Shown here piece by piece: positions 1 through 12,779 of a stretch of DNA of 54,136 nucleotides (positions within the stretch are counted from its first letter, which is position 1; each line of letters begins with the position of its first letter). Origin of the DNA: Priapulus caudatus (taxonomy: Eukaryota > Priapulida > Priapulimorpha > Priapulimorphida > Priapulidae). The notes under the pieces were generated by a model that saw nothing but the letters and a program-made list of their open reading frames with translations, did not search any database and had not been told where the DNA came from. Location of the stretch: positions 171,126 through 225,261 of the forward strand of contig NW_014577309.1 in the NCBI RefSeq assembly GCF_000485595.1. The letters are read 5' to 3'. The translations under genes and the position numbers were made by a program.

Positions 1-36
1 TCCGGGGGGTAATTGTCCGGGGGGTATTTGTCCGAG
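1..36. repeat. GTTGTCC-type repeat, window edge
   Basis: Two units of ccggggggta(a/t)ttgtcc, the same motif that forms the inverted array at 40022-40266. The element continues outside the window. Confidence 0.7.
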
Positions 37-1172
37 AACCATTCATACTTACCTTAGGCACATAGAAATATGCGTTTAAACTGGCCGTGACAAATGACTC
101 AGCAATTTTCCTCATTACGCGCAAAAACATACAAAAAGGTACAAATGTAACAGAAATTGGCTTCGCTACACATAAAACCTAGTAGTAAGGCTCGAATAAG
201 TTGATTAAATTTGAATACAAATGGTTCGTCTTCATAACAAAAGGCGCCCTTTGCAGGGTTAGCAACGGGTTCCATCCTATTTGTTAACCGCGTGTAGTGC
301 GCGGGCAGAAATACGTACACTACTATATAGAAGGTGACAGTTTCATGTTTGCGAGTGCATGTAAAATAACACTCATCTTAGAGTATATGAATGTAATGCC
401 TAAATATATCGAGAGTTCATTCATTCATTCTGTTCACATCGTGATTATCGCCGCGACCGCATGCTTACAAGGTTATTACTGGACGAACTTTCAACTAGTA
501 GAAACCCGAGACTCTTGCAACAGAAAATCTTCTTCCAAGTGCCTTTTTTGAAAGTGCACGCAGATGCTACTATTGCCTACTATGTTATCCCCAACGCCGA
601 GGTTTCTTTAGACCAGAATCTCACCAGCTCTGGAGTAATTGTGAATGAGCGCAACATCTAGAATTTGTTAGCAAACACGTAGCGTTGGCGCTAGAATGAA
701 AATAGGTTTTTTACTTGACCGGTAAAATTGCATTCACATTTTACAGGCGCATTTGTATACAGCTGCTAAATATGCAAACCAAGGATGAAGTAAATTCTAA
801 GTAAACCAACCAAATACTTACAAAACCAAACTATAGGGGCGTAAACAGGCTTGCAGTTCCCGCACTGGCTCCTCATCTCTGAACTGCAATAAGATATCGA
901 TGCCAGGTTCTTCTTCGCTACTGTCCCTCAGATATACCGTCATCTACTATATACGCCTAATATTACCATTGTATACTCTTTCAGCAATAAGTCTCTCTGC
1001 GTATGTATACTATATGTTCTTTTATGAGCATACATATGATTATGCTTTTACATTTACTATCACGGTTTTGTCACTAGCAAAACCCAAATTACGCTGCTAC
1101 CATCAAAAGCGCCGAAACAGCGCCACCGGTAACAGTAAGGCAATGAGATATCGTATAGCAAACTGGCACATG

Positions 1173-1223
<51 letters not shown>

Positions 1224-1540
1224 TATACTATATATGTATACTATATATTCATAATAAGTAGAAGTGAATTTTATTAAAAGGTCCAGCGGAGAGTAAGACA
1301 AGACCGCGTGATAAAGGTATTTAATTCCCGAGATTTCAACCGTAATATGGAGTTCATACGGTTTCACACAAACACCTTCCCTTTAGCGCTACAGAGTGCT
1401 CAGCGTACGTCTTTTTTCACGCATGAAACGATCTAATTAACAAGCTTTCACGTCAAATTTTACCCCATTTTCGTCCATACGAAGAAAAGAAAAACTGCAG
1501 CACATTTACATATTGACGCCGTAATCGCGTAAAGTGTCCC
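37..1540. other. No gene recognised; TA microsatellite
   Basis: Short random frames only. A (TA)n tract lies at about 1172-1222. I see no splice-bounded exon or transposon end. Confidence 0.5.
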
Positions 1541-1544
1541 CGAG

Positions 1545-2112
1545 GTGAGAGAGAGGGGGAGTGATTGAAAGGGCGAGAGAGAGCGGGAGAGAGGCGAGAT
1601 GGAGAGAGCGCGCGCGAGAGAGAGATAGAGGCGAGACGGAGAAAGAGAGTGCGCGCGCGAGAGAGAGGGAGAGAGAGAACGCGCGCGCGAAAGAGCGCGT
1701 GCGGGAGAGAGGCGAGAGAAAGAGAGAGCGCGCGAGAGGGAGAGATAGAGAGAGAGGCGAGAGAGAGAGAGTGAGAGAGAGAGAGAGGAAGAGAGAGAGC
1801 GTGCGAGAGAGAGAGGCGAGTGGAAGAGAAAGCGCGCGAGAGGGAGAGATAGAGAGAGAGGCGAGAGGGAGAGATAGAGTGAGAGGCGAGAGGGAGAGAA
1901 AGAGAGGGCGCGAGAGAGAGGCGAGAGGGAGAGAGAGCGGGCGCGAGAAAGAGAGGCGAGAAAGAGAGAGAGAGAGGCGAGAAGAAGGGAGAGCGCGCGG
2001 GGGAAAGAGGGCGCGCGCGAGACGTGCCAAAGCCGCGCGCGAGAGAGAGGGGGGAGCGAGGAGAGAGAGAGTAGAGAGAGAGAGTTACCGACGGAGGGAA
2101 CGAGACGAGAAG
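1545..2112. repeat. GA/GC-rich purine tract
   Basis: About 560 bp of gagaga interspersed with gcgcgcg. It yields long Arg/Glu or Ser/Leu/Arg frames that are artefacts of composition. Confidence 0.9.
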
Positions 2113-2564
2113 AAGCTTAACAGCTGACGCGCGCAAACCCTGGCGAGGGCTCGACAACTTCGGCTGTTCAGTGAGCATAATTACCCGACAGTAATTGCCC
2201 AAGCGCAGAGGCGCTCTGGTGGCGATCGCCGCAAACGCGTGCGCGAACTGTGTGTATGGTCTACGTACACGGATTCGTTGCGAAATTTAAAAAGGCAAAA
2301 ATAATGCCGAAAATAGTTTTCGCAAACAATTTCATATTTATATATGCAAATGTTTGTATGCGAATTACAGCCGCGCCACGAGCGGTAATCGAGTAAAAAT
2401 GTTCAGTTCGAACGAATCGGAGAAGGTACGCTGACATCGAGTGTAGAACACTATTCGCTAACCCGGCCGACGGTGCCGCAACAATATTTGTTAGTTTTTT
2501 CGATGCGGAGCTAAACAAACCGCAAAAACAAATACGTCACTCAATCCATACATCCATACGCACG

Positions 2565-2765
2565 CACGCACGCACAACATTACACACACACACACACACA
2601 CAACACACACACACACATCACACATAGCAACACACACACACACTACAGACACACAGCCACAGCAACACACACACACACACACACACACAACCACACACAC
2701 AACTCAACAACACACACACACACACACAAAACACTACACACACACACACAAACACACACACACGA
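2565..2765. repeat. CA microsatellite
   Basis: Imperfect (CA)n, preceded by cgcacgcacg. The interval 2113-2564 and the 500 bp after this tract hold no recognised gene; a GAC-rich stretch lies at 3108-3195. Confidence 0.9.
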
Positions 2766-3275
2766 CGAGCAGGAACGGCAGGCAGACGAGGCAGACGGAT
2801 GACTAACATACAGTAATATACGGAACGCAAAGCACGTACGCACGCACGCACGCATCCACAATCAATACGGGCATACAATTCCCCCCCCCACTCACACGCG
2901 CGCATGTCGGCTAGAATCTCCCCGCCCCCACACGCGACGGACAACACTCGACAGCGCCGTATTATTTGAATAACGTCGCGACACCGGCGAATCTGCATCC
3001 CCGAGCAAACGTATAGTCACTGTTACGCGATCGTCTGCCGTAAAATGACACGCGGCAGCCCCACGGTGACGACCGCTGTAGCCGTCATGCCGACCTACGT
3101 CTATACAGCGACGACAACGACGACTGGCTGAACGATGACGACGACATTAATTGTCGTCGACTGTCGCCAAGCGGTGGCGACGACGACGACGCTATTTGTC
3201 GCCACGCGGCGGCGGCAGATCGACTCTCCACCGGAAAACAGAATTGCGCAAGTAAAAAACCGAGACGCTGTCCCG

Positions 3276-3665
3276 TAGAGTTTGGACGCTCGCCAGAAAT
3301 TGGACGCTCCTAAGTGCGCATGCGCACATGCTCTTTTGTTTTTCTCTTGTTTTCTTTTTGTTTGAATTTTGTTTTGCATGGGCCGTAGGAAATAGTAGCC
3401 ATGCTCTTTTCTTTCATTTTTGTTTCGCTTTGTAACCTGACACATAACACAGTCTTACTAACTTACTACATTGCAAATTGTTTCAATCAAATGTTTCCAT
3501 GAGTGACTGGGTTGGCCGCTTTGTTTGTTTATTGCGACCGTTTTCGATGGGCGAGATGCGCAGATGACTACTGCGCATGATGGGCATGCGCCCTTGCAAA
3601 ACAAGAGGCGCCTGCGCGCATGCGCACTTAAGAGCGTCCAGTTTCGGGCGAGCGTCCAAACTCTA
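3276..3665. mobile_element. MITE with 48-bp terminal inverted repeats and TA duplication
   Basis: Ends gagtttggacgctcgcc... and its complement match over 48 bp with about four differences. TA flanks both ends (3276-3277, 3664-3665). No ORF inside. TA targets point to a Tc1/mariner-type non-autonomous element. Confidence 0.8.
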
Positions 3666-3930
3666 AGGTACAACGCGAACAGTTAGTTATAAAAATAATA
3701 GGATTATATTATAGGATAAAAATAATAAATAATTATATTATGATATAACTAATGGGATGTCATTACATTAATGTAATCTTGTTATTACGTTTCTTCTAAA
3801 ATAAGACAAAATAAAATAACTTGCTTTTTTTCCGTCGCAATCATTGCGCATGCGTAGTAGCATTGCATGTTAGTGAACGGTGTCGTTCGCATGATAACGT
3901 AACCTGCTAAATTAAACCCACTGCCTTGAC

Positions 3931-4323
3931 TTTAAGGCCACCGCACACCAGACGATTTTTACAAACGATGAAACGAGAAACGATGAAACGATGAAACGAT
4001 TGTAGGTGTGCGGGTTCATTTGCTAGACGATTTTATTTTTATCGGACGATCGTTCAAAATCAAACGATGATTTGATTTTGCAACGATATTTGACGCGCAT
4101 TTTGTGCGTGTGCGCGCTGACCTGAAGATTGAACAGCGTGTGCGAGTGGGCTGTGTAAATTTTCCACACTCAATTCGCATTGTTCGGCTGATTGATTCGC
4201 TTGGACCATTGTATTTTTCTCAGCCTCGCCATATTCAGACCCCGCACACCATCGCTTTCATCGTTTCATCGCTTTATCGCTTTTCATCGTGTTGTAAAAA
4301 TCGTCTGGTGTGCGGTGGCTTTA
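3931..4323. mobile_element. MITE with ccaccgcacaccagacgat terminal repeats
   Basis: Inverted termini gccaccgcacaccagacgat / atcgtctggtgtgcggtggc extend over about 30 bp. TTTA occurs at both ends. The interior has tandem aaacgatg on the left and its complement on the right. No coding capacity; possibly Harbinger-like (TWA/TTA target). Confidence 0.75.
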
Positions 4324-4339
4324 GCGTGCGACGCATAGC

Positions 4340-4990
4340 GCTGTGGCCGCAAATGCGAATAATAATAATAATAATTATTATTATTTATTATTTATTTATT
4401 CCAAAGTGGATCACGGCATTAGGCGGTGGGCTTCTGGGTTGCACGCGTGTCAATAGGGATTTCATCCCGAATTTCGCAGCGATGTGTGCTGATTTCCAAT
4501 AGTGCCGATTTTCTGCACTTCTTTGGGCAGTGGGCAGCGTTCTTCTCAAAACCATTCTTTATAGAGCAAAGGCTTCCAACCCACACTTGGCCTACAATTC
4601 TCGTCGTACGTATTCCAACATACTCCTAATTTTTCGATTCTCTCGAGATCTTTGTACTTGGCTGAGTTTGTCTCTTTCCTTCACCATGATGTTAGTATCA
4701 TCTGGTACCGTCAATCAACAGGCAATCGTTTTTTCTTTCATTGTCTGTGAGCACTCATTAATCAGGGTGGTTTGCCAGGGTATGTGCCGATCTGTCTGGC
4801 ACTGCCCATATCCCACATTTATGGTAGCTATACTTCCGGATGTTTAGGTAACTGCCGTTCGGAGTATGTTCATACCCTTGTTCAGGTACCTTGCCTCACC
4901 AAGTATCACTGCAGCATTGACCAGTGATATAGCTGGCCGCTACCTTGCCTTATCGGCGTCGGGTATTGATTACTTATTATTATTTTGATT
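4340..4990 (-). mobile_element. Decayed 3' end of a LINE-type retrotransposon
   Basis: On the minus strand, broken frames read CLLIDGTR, then NIMVKERDKLSQVQ, GVCWNTYDENCRPSVG and EVQKIGTIGN...LRN. These resemble the C-terminal part of non-LTR reverse transcriptase proteins, ending in a degenerate L-Q-K-x-x-x-L-G-T-A-x-x-L-R pattern. An ATT/AAT tail lies at 4358-4400. Several stops and frameshifts; no functional protein. Assignment is from memory of the family. Confidence 0.4.
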
Positions 4991-5097
4991 ATTATTATTA
5001 TCGTCATTATATTTATATTTCCTAATTATTAAAGTTATTATTTTTAATTATTAAATAAAATCTAAATTACTTAAACAAACTCTAATGCATAAATTAT

Positions 5098-5615
5098 AGG
5101 CCGCGTATCACACGTACGCCGCAGAAATCCCGTATTTACGTTCACACGATGGCCAAATGCGCGGTCCAAGAAAGTACGGTATCTAACAGATCCGGTATTT
5201 CATGTAAATACGACGGCTTCCCAGACCCGAATATAATTTGCCGCCGTGCTTTGAAAATGACCGGATTTCTTGGACCGCGCATTTCCTCGTTGTGAACGTA
5301 AATACGGATTCTGAAGCCGCGTATTTTATAGACTGGTCGCGCTCGACAGTTCAGCTGTAACGCGATTGGAGACTGTCGGAGCGGCGGACCAGTCTACGTA
5401 TTTTATCGGGCAGTATGCGTGCGCATCTGCCATTGTTTATTTCGCATTGTTCGCTATTGCTTTAAACGCCAGCTTGCGGTAGCTCGCAAATACCGTATTT
5501 CTGGAGCCGCGAATCAGCGTGTGAACGCTCGGCCGCGTATTTGTCTCAGATACGGTATTTCGCAAATCCGGTATTTCAGAAATACGAGGTCTCGTGTGAA
5601 CGAGGCTAATAACGC
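5098..5615. mobile_element. MITE-like element rich in ccgtattt, with nested insertion
   Basis: Ends are loosely inverted (taggccgcgtatcacacg... versus tagcctcgttcacacgag... on the other strand). Cggtattt/ccgtattt motifs recur in both orientations. A 66-bp foldback is inserted at 5330-5395. The termini are only moderately similar, so limits are approximate. Confidence 0.45.
5330..5395. mobile_element. Nested 66-bp foldback, agactggt...accagtct
   Basis: Inverted ends agactggt / accagtct, flanked by cgtattttat at 5320-5329 and 5397-5406, which looks like a target-site duplication. A related element is at 43852-43914. Confidence 0.55.
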
Positions 5616-5758
5616 GTGAGCCGACGCGTGACCAAACCGCGTAAAATTCCTCATCGTAGCTTCGCACCGAAACCGAGTTGCCTCTGTAATACCGTCGAAA
5701 GACAGAGAAGTAAATATACAAGAATAAGCTATTGTTCTATTTTGGCATATAGACCAGC

Positions 5759-6430
5759 TGTGTAAAGTTATAACGCTGGACTAGACAGTGGTCGAATTAG
5801 CCAATTACAGACAATAACGTAGTACGGACTGACTATAAACAATAGGTAGGCGTGTCTACCTATGTGAGTATATAACCGCGTGTTCGACTAGAGAGAGAAG
5901 GGAGATAAATATTGCAATAGATACGAGATTGGTCAGAGCCGGCTACATTCAGCTATAACCTCGTAAGTTAGGTGATGTTACTCGCGCACCTCGACTGTAC
6001 GCATTCGCCCCGTTATGGGAGGATGCATAGTTAAAGCTGTACAATTAAAGAGATAACTGGACATGTACATCATAGTTCGTTATGTTCTTTATTACCTGCA
6101 TTTAAATAGACGCTAGCACGGGTGTAATACACACACTCACGCGTAACCACTAATACGATCACGGGTAGAAACAGACTACCTTATACTGGAGCCGTGACCA
6201 GCGCGTAAATTTGCCAAGCGTCTTGTTACGTGAGAGAAATGTTGTGTTCTTGTAGTAGTTGTGTTCTTGTAGTAGTTGTGTTCTTGTAGTAGTTGTGTTC
6301 TTGTAGTAGTTGTGTTCTTGTATAGTTGATGTTGCTGTAATTACGATGTGTCTAACAATTGTTTTCTTTTTACACCGAGTGGTAACTCCTTACGAGTGGG
6401 TAGACTTCCTTATACCTGTCGGCCGTGACC
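5759..6430 (+). mobile_element. LTR-like fragment(s)
   Basis: TATA box (gtatataacc at about 5868), a weak attaaa at about 6045, then gggtagaaacagactacctt before tggagccgtgacc. A second, altered version of the end (gggtagacttccttatac before ggccgtgacc) occurs at about 6398. The post-LTR ggccgtgacc/gagccgtgacc looks like a primer-binding region. No gag-pol ORF follows. Low certainty. Confidence 0.3.
6242..6325. repeat. 17-bp tandem repeat
   Basis: Five copies of ttgtgttcttgtagtag, the last slightly changed. Confidence 0.95.
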
Positions 6431-7320
6431 CGAGTTGATTCCACGTGTAATCAGCATAACCGCGGAGTGTGGCAGGTCCTCGCCCGTATGCTACCACTAC
6501 GCCACGCGAGGGAAGCGACAGCAGGCGCAAGCGGCAATTATAGAACAGCAGATAGCGGCGTGCGAGTACGAGGCGTCCTGCTACGTTCGTTAGGTACACA
6601 CTCGTGCAATATTTGCATACGACTAATCGACGCAGTCGGGGAGACAGACACAAACAAAACGGAAATTAAGCAAAACGCCGCGTCCGTGCGCGCGCGTGTG
6701 CGTGTGTATGTAGGAGAGGGGCGTGCATGCATATGTGGGCGGATGCGTGTGCGGTCCATGTGTTCGTGCGTGGTGTGTGCATGATTACGCGCGCGTACGT
6801 GTGCGTGTTTGTAAATATTATGACGTCACACGTCCTGATGCGCGCGGCCAACATGTGGAGAGATCTAGATACGAAGACTAGCAGTCCCGCCACGCCCTCA
6901 CGCGTTCGATACCTTACACCAAGAGAAATAACATCACACTGCAACACTAAAAATTCGCTACAATCAGCCTTCTAAACCATCGTGTTTTGGGCATGATTTC
7001 ATGCCTATACATAGCATTGTCATAGAACATCTTGGGATTCGCGATACTGCACGAAACGTACAAATACGACATTGAGGCAAAGCCTACTTATTCAAAGCAT
7101 ATCGGACGCGCGTGGATTTTGACGACGGGTTTTAGCAAATAGGGTTTAAAAACGAATTTCTCGCGATAGATTAAAGTGGAAAATTTACGAGCGTCGACGG
7201 ACATGTTCTACGCGCGTTGTTAGAGTGTGTCGCGAGCGAAAGGTAATTACCGAATATATATATCGACGTTACTGAACGAGACTTTCGTAGAGAGGCGAAT
7301 AAGCTTTCACAAGCTATGCA
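6431..7320. other. No gene recognised
   Basis: GT/CG-rich stretch at 6680-6830, otherwise unremarkable. Frames on both strands are short and compositionally biased. Confidence 0.4.
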
Positions 7321-7324
7321 ATCT

Positions 7325-7330
7325 TGTGAG

Positions 7331-7362
<32 letters not shown>

Positions 7363-8800
7363 GGGGAAGTGCAAGATAGACAGCTAAAAGAGAGGGAGAG
7401 AGGGAAAGTAAGACAGCTAAAAGAGAGAGGAGGAGTGCCGGGATAGCCAGCTAAGAGAGAAAGAAAGAGAGAGAGAGCGAAAGAAAGGGGGAAAGCGCGG
7501 GGCAGAGAAAGCATGAGAGAGGGCGTGGAAGATGGACAGTGAGAGAGAGGGCGAAGCAGCAAGATATATAGGCAGCGAGAGAGAGAGAAAGAGCAAGATA
7601 GACGGCAAGAGAGAGAGAGAGAGATAAAGAGAGGGAGGGGGGAGGGCGGAGCGCAATGTAGTCGGCGAGTGAGGGAGCAGAGGGTAAGACAGCGAGAGAG
7701 GGGGCGCACAATATAAAGAGTAGGAGAGCGGAGGAGCGCAAATAAAGCGGAGACCGTAAGATAAAGAGAGAGAGTCAGGGCGGTTCAAGATTTACAAACA
7801 GACAAATTGACAGACAGAAAGATCAATAGATAGACAAAGTGTGAGCGAGAGAGGGAAAGAGCGTGTTAGTCAGAGGTGCTGAGATCACGTAGAGGAGAGC
7901 AGACAGAGCCAACAGACAGACGAGCGAGAGAGAGCGGGAGATGAGGAGCGGGAGATGCGGAGAGAGAGAGAGAGAGAGCGAGAGAGATGGAGAGAGATGA
8001 GAGAGGAGACAGAGATCAGAGAGCGAGGTAGGAGAGAGACAGAGAGAGGGAGAGACGAGAGAGAGAGAGGAGAGAGAGAGAGAGGGAAGACGAGAGAGAG
8101 GGAGAGAGAAGAGAGGAGTCGGTACGGTTACAGCGCTTTAGTGCCACAGACGCACCGACGCATTCGAACCCACGACTAACGGAGAAAATTGCGAGTGGGG
8201 TGAGGGAGAGGGAGAGGAAGAGGGAGACGAAGAGGCAGAAAGAGAGGGAGATAGCGAACAAGCGCACCGCTACGGCAGCGAAGAGCAGAAAACGAGAGAA
8301 GAGGCAAGTTAACGCGGGAGAGAGACGAAGAGAGAGCATGAGAGAAATCAAAAAAAACCGAGAAGAGAGAGAATGGAGAAGAGAGAGAGAGGAAGAGGAG
8401 AGAGAAGAGGAGAGAAGAGGAGGAGAGAGAGAGATGAGAGAGATTAGAGACGTGAGCAAGTTTAGATAGCGAGAGAGATGCAGAGAGAGAGAGAGACGAG
8501 AGATGAGAGGGAAGAGGAGAAGAGAGAAGATCGGACGAGAGGCCAGATGAGCAGAGAGAGGAGAGAGAGAGAGAGACGGAAGAGAGAGCGAGAGAGAGAG
8601 AGATGAGAATCGAGAAAGACGAGAGAGGGAGAGGAGAGAGATGAAAGAGAGACGAGAGAGATGAGAGAGAGAGGGAGAGAGAGAGGAGAGAGATGGCAAG
8701 TTAGATAGAGATGAGAGCAAGTTAGAGCAGACTGAGAGAGCACTGAGAGAGATTAGGAGCAGAGAGAGATGAGAGACAAAGAGAGAGAGGAGAATGCGAG
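7325..8800. repeat. Long GA-rich region
   Basis: About 1.5 kb of gagaga with sparse interruptions. Complementary-strand frames of Ser/Leu and plus frames of Arg/Glu are artefacts. Confidence 0.9.
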
Positions 8801-8946
8801 AGACAGCAGGCCGATAGAGAGAGCAGCACAGTGAAGCCAGTCATACCTCGTATTCTCGACAACCAGCGCAAGGGAATCGCAAGCAGGCGACCGACGGTCA
8901 AGTGGCAGTCAGAAAAACCAGCTGTTGCTCAGCTCACGATCCTCTC

Positions 8947-8979
<33 letters not shown>

Positions 8980-10065
8980 CTCTCTCTGCTACGCACACAG
9001 AAGATTGATTATTGGCTCGCCTCGCTTCGCCGCGAGCCAAGACAGACATTGGCGGTAAACGGTTTATAGACGTTAATGTGAAACGCGGCAGGACTTACGC
9101 ACGGACGCCGGACTCCGCGTGTTAGACAGCGTTTGACGGCCTTTTAGCGGCAACAATTCACCTTTTAGAATTCACGAGATGACTGCTGGCGAGTGAGATC
9201 GTGGTGCCCTGCGGGAGATGTACGATCGCTGCTGCTGCTGCCCTAGACCTGATGCATGATGATGCTGAGATTGCATGATGCCTGATTGATGATGTTGCTG
9301 CTGCCTGCTGCGGCTGATGATGATGATTGTGACGATGCCCGCCGCCTGCCTGCATTGCCACCGTTTCTTCTTTCATTTTTCTTTTTTTTTTTTACCGGAG
9401 ACTTTTTGTTGCTGCTGCTGCTGGCGGCGGCTGTTGCTACAGCACTGCTGTTGTTGTTTGTATGCACTGGTGTGGTGTGCTGCTGTTACTTTGCCTAGTT
9501 GCTTGATTGCCGTCGCTATTACTGATTGCTGCCTGTTGCTACTGATTACCGCTGCTGCTGACAGTGGCTGGGCATACTGCTTAACTGCGACGCTTGATGC
9601 CGTGTCGAATGTTGACCTTAATTGAGTGCCCTTTGCCCAATATATGGCCGTAGGCATTAATGTGAGAAATCATTTTCAATCGCAGTGTAATACGCTTACG
9701 CTTGCTAAGCAATGCCAGTGTAATACTCATCGCACTAGAATTCTCGCCACTCAATTCGCGCATCGTTTAACTCAACAATCGCGAGAACCAAAAAGCAGAC
9801 AGTCACCGTTATTAAATTATTGTTGTATTGGTACATTTCAGGCCAGACGGAGCTGTGCGATTAATTCTCGTATACTTCTAACCTGGCCAAGTTATTGTTG
9901 TTATTGCCCTAATGACAATGGGACCGTCGCCTGCTTGCGTTACATATACGTAGCCCCACCGCGCACCCTAATGAATACAGACAATTGCGAATTGTTACTA
10001 ATAGTAGAAGCAGCCGGTGAGAAACGGGTTAGGATTGTAGAGCGGTCAGTATGTTTTTGAATCCG

Positions 10066-10265
10066 TATAAATAGACTCGCTCGGACAGAGAGAAAAGATA
10101 TTAGAGATAGAGAGTTACTAGAATTAGTTAGAGAACTGTTATTATATGGAGTCACATTGTTACTATGTAGTGAGTCGGAGAGAGATCGAGACGAGGCGTC
10201 GGAACCTAGACATGGTTGCCTAGGCTGTGGTATGGTATATATTTGTATATGTGTCAAGTAATAAA
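10066..10265 (+). promoter_or_regulatory. TATA box to AATAAA module in copy A (LTR-like)
   Basis: TATAAATA at 10066 precedes GACTCGCTCGGACAGAG; AATAAA follows at 10260. About 200 bp further on is a ggccgcgacacac motif of the kind seen after LTRs in this window (compare ggccgtgacc at 6411). Could be U3-R-U5 of a solo or partial LTR, or a short Pol II unit. No pol or gag ORF is nearby. Confidence 0.35.
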
Positions 10266-10591
10266 GACACGAGTTACCTACAACTAACCTGCGAAGCTGT
10301 CTCATTCGGAACCTGACTAACCAGACTCTGCAATCATCTGCCGGACGACTCTGCTACAATCTGCTATTTGCTACATCGCTAATACGCTGTCGACTCTACA
10401 AGATCCTGCACTGAGATCTTCAACTATTTCTCAGTACAATATTATCATTATTAATTCAAGTTGATTCACGTTAACGGCCGCGACACACAACATACGCACA
10501 TAACAACGTGATACAAATTTCTCTTCCACACCACTTTATTTACGTAGACAAAACAGACTCACGATTACATTACGCGTTCCGCTGTCCCGAA

Positions 10592-10646
10592 CATAGAAAT
10601 AATATAGATAGACTATCTATATTATGCTATCTATATTATTTCTATG
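10592..10646. repeat. Hairpin, 19-bp arms, copy A
   Basis: Perfect inverted repeat catagaaataatatagata / tatctatattatttctatg with a 17-bp loop that repeats part of the arm. AT-rich arms sit inside more GC-rich sequence, so a small foldback insertion is possible. Confidence 0.8.
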
Positions 10647-12046
10647 GTCCTGACGGACAGACAACAGTGGGGAGTAGATACAATCGTTCAGAGTTAGGAA
10701 CTGGAAGATTTTTCCCGAAGAACCTTTCACATTTTATTTTACAGTTTTAAGTGCTCGCGACCTCTCGACCGACATCCGCCGGATGACGGACTGTTCTACG
10801 TCGGGAGACAGGGCATCTATATAGAGGCCGTGTATTACGTTACTGTTTTGCACCCCTCCTTTTATATTATATATCTTGATAGGACAGAACAACGAACAAA
10901 AATGTCGCCGTTATGCACGGCGCCCAAAACAAAAATTGCAGAGCTGCGAAGTGGGGGAGCGTAGGGTGTGGAGAGGGAGGCGGTGGAACCATTAAAATTT
11001 AAGTCATCCACTATTTTGCGCAGTTCGCTGTTTTTGGCCCCCCTGTTAAAAAATCCTGGCTATGCCACTGCTCGGTGGTAACAGCACTTGGTGGTCGGTC
11101 ACCTGCTACCACTGCGCACTGCAAAAATAACATTTACTCTGACCAGGAGCGCCGTAGAATAGACGCTCCGTAGCTCGCCATATACGCTCCAGGAGCGTCA
11201 TCATAATAGACGTATGACACATGACACATGACACTCTGACCAACCTAAACCGCAGATTGGCGGGCGGAGAGGAAGGAGGGGGGGGGGTAAGAACTCCGCG
11301 CTCCTATTACCGCTAACGACCTTGTAGCCTTGACGGACACGCTAGAGGTACACGAGCGTGATATAATACGACAAAGCGAAAACAACGTAGAGTCGGCGGC
11401 CACTGTGCCGCCAGTAACTACCGAAATTACGGTAACAACAAAAAATAATAACAGCGGCAAACATTTTTCTCGGCGAATGCACGTCGCACCACGCATTTTT
11501 CCCCATTATGCACCATTAGGGGATGCGCGCGCAAGGGCAACAGGGGGGGGGGCGTCTACCAAATTGCTCCATTTCTATCGGCAAGTGAGTGTCAGACGCC
11601 CTCCGCGGCAGCAGAGCACCCATCAAAATGCAAATCAGTCATCGGAAGCAGCAGCAGGGGGCCTCCGGTTTTTTTAATCAACTCGCGAAGGAAACGCACG
11701 CGTGCGACCAAAAAAATAAACCGACCAAAAATATAAACCGACGGCGCCCAAGTATTCCACGACGTTATTTTCATTAGAGCGATTGTTGCTCCGCGACTGT
11801 CGCTAGGTATGCGCGCGCACAAACGAAGTGAAATTGTCACACAGCGGCAGTTCCCGGCTGCCGAGGGCCGGGGGGGGGGGAAATAAACGCGAGCTCAGAG
11901 ACGAATTCACGCGTGTTTGTCGTGTTTAAAGTGCACTCGTATTTGCGCACACAAGTTACTGCCACTATTTTGTTACATTTTATGCATATATCTATCTATA
12001 TACACACATATATATATATGTATATAACCATCAGCACTTGCACCGA

Positions 12047-12736
12047 CTACGAAATGCCGCCGCAGAGCGTTTCGAGGGCAGCGAGCTCGTCAGCTTCCGA
12101 ACCGGCGCCCCCTGCTGGAGTCGCCACGTCGACCCTGACCACCGCCGCCCCGTCGTCCCGGGACACACCGCCGTCTGCCTCCTTCGCGTCGCCGCCGCCC
12201 CGCGCGACCACGCTCGTCGTCTCCATGGCGACCTCGTCAGCATCCCTCCCAGCATGCTGTTCGTCAGTCTTCTGCTGCTCACTTGTTTGCTGTTCATCTG
12301 TTTTCTGCTGCTCACTTGTCTGCTGTTCATCTGTGTTCTGCTGCTCACTTGTCTGCTGTTCATCTATCTGCTGTTCACTTGACTGCTGTTTGACTGTCTT
12401 CTGCTGCTCACTTGTTTGCTGTTCATCTGTTTTCTGCTGCTCACTTGTTTGCTGTTCATCTGTGTTCTGCTGCTCACTTGTCTGCTGCTGCTCAATTGTC
12501 TGCTGTTCATCTGTTTTCTGCTGCTCACTTGTTTGCTGTTCATCTGTGTTCTGCTGCTCACTTGTCTGCTGCTGCTCAATTGTCTGCTGTTCATCTGTTT
12601 TCTGCTGCTCACTTGTTTGCTGTTCATCTGTGTTCTGCTGCTCACTTGTCTGCTGCTGCTCAATTGTCTGCTGTTCATCTGTTTTCTGCTGCTCACTTGT
12701 TTGCTGTTCATCTGTGTTCTGCTGCTCACTTGTCTG
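12047..12736 (-). pseudogene. 5'-truncated copy of the EQQ-repeat ORF
   Basis: Same C-terminal sequence as the 19626-20675 ORF, with a shorter repeat array that includes near-perfect 84-bp (28-codon) blocks at about 12491, 12575 and 12659. Homology stops abruptly at about 12740, where a TAG immediately precedes the open frame, and the N-terminal exon is missing. Either a real partial duplication or an assembly join inside the repeat array. Confidence 0.6.
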
Positions 12737-12779
12737 CTATTTAGTATCCGATGAGATCGCGTAACGATAGAGATCGATA

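Larger units (their letters stand above)
8940..12740. repeat. 3.8-kb tandem unit, copy A
   Basis: Starts at a CT microsatellite followed by agaagattgatta and contains a CTG/GAT tract, a TATA/AATAAA module, a hairpin and the truncated EQQ ORF. From about 10,000 to 12,250 it is nearly identical to 17,560-19,820; small differences include a 7-bp indel near 10,805. From 9,000 to 10,000 it differs from copy C mainly by scattered one-base insertions. Confidence 0.9.

Noticed and set aside
1453-2202. Long Ser/Leu/Arg and Arg/Glu frames
   Set aside because: Pure products of the GA-rich tract, open on both strands, with no unique sequence.
7314-8743. Overlapping Ser/Leu-rich and Glu/Arg-rich ORFs
   Set aside because: Same GA-repeat artefact; frames follow composition only.
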